From: Rutidosis leptorrhynchoides
Lineage: Eukaryota > Streptophyta > Magnoliopsida > Asterales > Asteraceae
Direction of reading: 5' to 3'
NCBI RefSeq assembly: GCF_046630445.1
Contig: NC_092338.1
Coordinates: 337,303,001-337,367,000, forward strand
DNA length: 64,000 nt
Notes under the pieces: generated by a model
The model's input: the letters and a program-made list of their open reading frames with translations, nothing else
Database searches by the model: none
What the model was told of the DNA's origin: nothing
In this document: piece by piece, positions 60,457-64,000 of the stretch
Numbering within the stretch: position 1 is the first letter of the stretch
Layout of the letters: each line of letters opens with the position of its first letter
Translations under genes and position numbers: made by a program

Positions 60457-63400
60457 CTATTTCATGTATTCTAGAACACTCTGGCTAATCTCCTCTAGAA
60501 ATGAAACAAAACCCTTAACAGTTGCGAATCCGCTTCCATTAACATCTTGTTCTTCAATTAGATAATTTTCAAACGGTGTGGCATCATCTTGACCCCCTCT
60601 TATAAACATCAGTCTAGGAGTTATGCTCCTCTCTTGCTTCAGTTTGTTTATTGCTGTTCTCAATAGACCTAAATAGAAAAAATCAGTACAAGTTCATTCA
60701 GGAAAAAAATGAAGACTTCAGAACAACTAGAAAATTACAAAAAAGAAACTAAGGTGGGAAAAGTCGCGAGACGGAGATGAGTCGGTACGGACTCTGAAAC
60801 GAATAGTCGGTTGAATCGGGAGTTGACTAACATTGACTGTGAGTAATATATATTTCACATAAATTAAATAATCAAACATAAATATTTCAAACGTTAATAT
60901 TTCCAACATATGTATAGGGCACAAAATCCGAGTATAAAAAATATTAGATTTTGACCTAACTTTAACCAACTAGTCGGCCGAGACGGTCGTCGTTTACAAC
61001 ACTGAATAATGAAACTATAAAAATTGAACAACAAAAGGATAGTAATCAAGTCCGGAAACGGGTTTTCCAACAAGCCTTACAAGAGCTCTAGGATCTAGGA
61101 ACTCTGCAAAGGTGTTAAAACAGCAAGCCTTTGTAACAGTCAGATGAGGCAAAATGGGTAATTTTGGGTACAGGTCAAATTGGGTCAATCTGTAGATCAT
61201 TTGAAATTGTCACCTTTATTAAGAAGTGTTTTTATTAAGAAAATAAAAAAGGGAGAAATGACTTACAGTCACGTGGTGGAGGATAAGGAAGCGTAGGGTC
61301 AGCTGTAGAGGAATAAAATACAATTACGAATGTAAATGCATCAAGCAAAAATATCGGACTTTCGCTTGTCAGCAATGCAGCACGGCTCAAAGAATGGCGA
61401 GGATATGCGAGTTTATCAGGAGTCGCGTATGATGTCAGCAGAGGATATATTGCACGGTGAAGTGAACTTGGTTCAAGCCCACTACATTAAATAGACGACG
61501 TAAATATTTAAACAATCTTCAAATGATGGACATAATCAACATTTAGTAAGTATAATAAACAAAATGATAATCAGTAACTTTACACTTTCTGCTATTGTAT
61601 GTAATAAAGTTTTAAACGTCCTGTAGTGTAATAAACATGTTAAAGTGTCTAATGCATATAATTTTGTGGATTTCGATACACACAATAAAAAATTTTAAAC
61701 ATATATCAGATATTATCAGAAATTTTAAAACGCACAATAGAAGCTATAGAACATGAATACATATAATAGTAAACAGTGTCAACTTTAAACATTATCCCAT
61801 ACCATGAACCCTGAATATAATGACCTGAAAAAACTAGACAGTTCGTACAATGAAAATAAAGGCTCACAAATTAGGTTGGAACAAAAGAATAGGTGAGTAA
61901 ATTAGTTTTAGCATGAAACTGTTTGTTTGATTCAAACCTTCCTCTTCGACCAGATTACCAAAAGCAGAATCTTTTTACGTTAAAAAATGTCATTAAACAT
62001 TAAACAATACACATATTATTAAATGACTACAATCAAAAGATTAGTCCACAATGCAGATCCAGTTATCCACCCATATAAATACTAGTTTATCTTCACTTCC
62101 ATATTTCATTCTCACTAATAAACTTTTTAAAAAAAATTTATTTATATAATGCATTAAAAAAAAACATACCTGAACAAGCATTGAAGGTATATCCGATAAT
62201 CTGGGTGAATGCCTTCTGCATGGAACCGTAGAAGTGGGTTTCGAAGCAAAGCAAATATTAGATGAGGTAAAAGCTGTAACTGTGGACATTGAGCGAACGT
62301 GACATCAATAAGTGAACCCGTTGAGCTTCCAAACTCATTTGAATCATTTTTGCATGAATCATTATATTGAGCTGTAAGGATCACGAGCCAATCATGTAGT
62401 AGCATCCTTCCTTCTCCAACTCCTTCACTCAGTGACGATAGTATGACCTGTGAAGAAAGGGGCACGTCAGGGTTTAAGATCACAACTTGCTGACGTGGCG
62501 ACGTTTACATCAAAACTAGATAATATATTATGTTACCTTGTGAACAAGTATTGAAAGAACAACTTCAGGATCAACACTATCGTATAACTCATTAAAGGTA
62601 TGCGCAACTCCAAACTGCATTGTTCGGATTCTAAGTCGCCTTTTAAGGGTATACTTTGATCTGCGTATACGAATTTATGATAGAATTAAAGATAAAAACT
62701 TTTTAATTTTTGGGATAAACAATAAAATTTGACGCTAAATACTCAGTTTCATACCATCTGCAGGAACACCAATAATCATTAAATCGTATAATAATCAGTT
62801 TTGGCTTAAAACTCAAACATCTGGATATCAAATTAATATAACTTTTAATGGCATAAAATAACCAAACACTACTGTGTAACTGAACATCTGATTCTAATTA
62901 TTCACCACCATGTATTAATAAAACTATCAGCAGAAGAATGACATGTAGTCTTTGGCTATATCAATTTATCAACTTGTTACTTAAAGCCTAAAGGACATAT
63001 TCAAATTATCAACTTATTACTTAAAGGACATATTCAATATATTATGAACAAGATGATTGAATTTGAAACATCAAAGTCTTATGGGCTCATGGCCCAAAAG
63101 AACATACCTACTCGTCTGGCCCGACCCAGAAGTTGAATGTTCATCTGGGGGTACAACAACAGTATACTGGAAAGCCAGTTGTAGCATTGGAAGCTCAGAA
63201 GTATGTCTGCAACATATATGATACAACAAATCAGGCTTTGAGTTATCAACAAAATGTAGAAATGTAGAAAAGCATAAATTATGATACTAAAAAAAACATA
63301 ATCGAAAGCGAAACCTACTTGGAAAATCCAGTGTCGTTTGCAAAATCAAAGTCATAAGCATATGTAGCGTACGAGTCGCAACAGATAACATGCTGAACAT

Positions 63401-64000
63401 TTTCATACTGTGGATCGGGGAAAAAATGGCCGTACTGCATGCAAAATATAATGTATATATCAGAAAATTGATCAAACCAGAACGATATTAAAGTTAAACA
63501 ATATATTGAATAGTACTAACAGAGTTTCCAGGTTTGAATTCAGAGGACGTCCTCAACCGCATGACACAATTGAAGGCGTACGGACGACTTAACATTCGAT
63601 ACCTGCAAAACAAGTGATTTTTTTTTTTTTAAATATAAACTAAACATATACCAATAGATGTCTGTCACTCATTTGATTTCAAGTTTGTTTCAGGTTTTGG
63701 TTACTTACATGTCTTGAGGAAGTGTTGAATCGTCAGTATTTGGGTACAAAAACAACGAGCCACCACTATCAATACTAAGAAACTTCAAGGAAGCCAAGTC
63801 TGTGTATTCATTTGTAACAGCAAGAATGTCTATGCAAACACCTGCTTGAACAGCGACAGCAGCCTATAAAATTATACGTGAATACATATGTTTACAAGAT
63901 ATACAATCTTTGTAACCAAGATTTTAGATTACTAGTTTAATACCAAATCTTTGTAAAATGGTGTCTGTTCAGGGAGTAAGGCTAGCTCAGCATCCTCTCC
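60457..64000 (-). CDS. Sec23/Sec24-type transport protein, C-terminal nine exons
   Basis: Exons, minus strand: 63944-64000 (continues past the window), 63709-63863, 63521-63602, 63319-63434, 63108-63206, 62537-62660, 62170-62447, 61267-61481, 60457-60668 (stop TAG). All introns are GT-AG and the phases agree, giving 445 C-terminal residues with no break. Sec23/Sec24 proteins form the inner COPII coat that buds vesicles from the endoplasmic reticulum. Visible parts in order: end of the trunk fold (GVCIDILAVTNEYTDLASLK, GGSLFLYPN), beta-sandwich (RPYAFNCVMRLRTS, HFFPDPQYENVQHVICCDSY), helical domain (LLHDWLVILTAQYND, FALLRNPLLRFH, HPDYRIYLQCLF), and a gelsolin-like end (PRLMFIRGGQDDATPFENYL). 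It most resembles the divergent plant group that includes Arabidopsis At2g27460 (locus from memory). The N-terminal zinc finger is outside the window. Confidence 0.88.

Noticed and set aside
61110-61160. Possible 23-nt cassette exon in an intron of the Sec23-like gene (TTTGCAG...CTTGTAAGG)
   Set aside because: Splice-like ends occur by chance at this length and the main exons join in phase without it.

Overview
The window is plant nuclear DNA, almost certainly from a eudicot and probably from Asteraceae. The family is inferred from the style of the LTR families and is not proven. Nearly all of the window is transposable elements stacked inside one another. The only ordinary host gene I can support is at the right edge: the last nine exons of a Sec23/Sec24-type COPII coat gene on the minus strand (60457 to beyond 64000).

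Left part (1-9654). A Helitron 3' end (hairpin plus CTAG, about 423) is followed by a two-exon GRF zinc-finger gene (770-1059, plus). Converging on it is a broken Mutator-like transposase with a SWIM finger (6902-7757, minus), which recalls the two-gene layout of MuDR. Between them lies a five-layer nest: a Stowaway MITE interrupted by a solo LTR (1109-6121, target duplication TACCT), which holds a PIF/Harbinger-like element (2837-4337, TAA), which holds a (TTG)n-tailed SINE, which holds a further 413-bp insertion. LTR-like sequence follows to about 9654.

Middle part (9655-38668). One L1-type LINE (minus strand, 17-bp target duplication, about 6.1 kb after removing insertions) was split twice. 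Element A (12083-21870, plus, TSD AAGAT) sits in its reverse transcriptase. Element B (25003-38101, minus, TSD AACAC) sits in its ORF1. Both are Tekay-like Ty3/Gypsy chromoviruses with a C-terminal chromodomain-like segment. Each carries extra genes between the primer-binding site and gag: A has a coiled-coil protein; B has an acidic repeat protein and an intact F-box protein of the plant At2g35280-like type. B also has an exact 15-nt second copy of its polypurine-tract sequence between the F-box gene and gag. B has a long intact pol and nearly identical LTRs and looks youngest. A is riddled with C-to-T type stops.

Right part (38669-58254). An Athila-type Ty3/Gypsy element C (38896-58249, plus, TSD ACTCC, Asp-type primer-binding site) carries gag-protease, pol, a small zinc-knuckle ORF flanked by splice-like signals, and a spliced-looking env-position ORF that was split by another solo LTR (51060-53604, TSD GTATT). 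GC-rich palindromes with a GCGACTCGC-type core recur in element C and also in the unrelated solo LTR.

Far right (58255-64000). A fold-back element (58326-58690) and a non-autonomous LINE-like insertion with a 16-bp target duplication (58917-59901) come before the Sec23-like gene.

The most unusual content is the captured F-box/acidic gene cassette with its internal polypurine tract in element B, the recurrent covarying palindromes, and the extra small ORFs with splice signals in element C.
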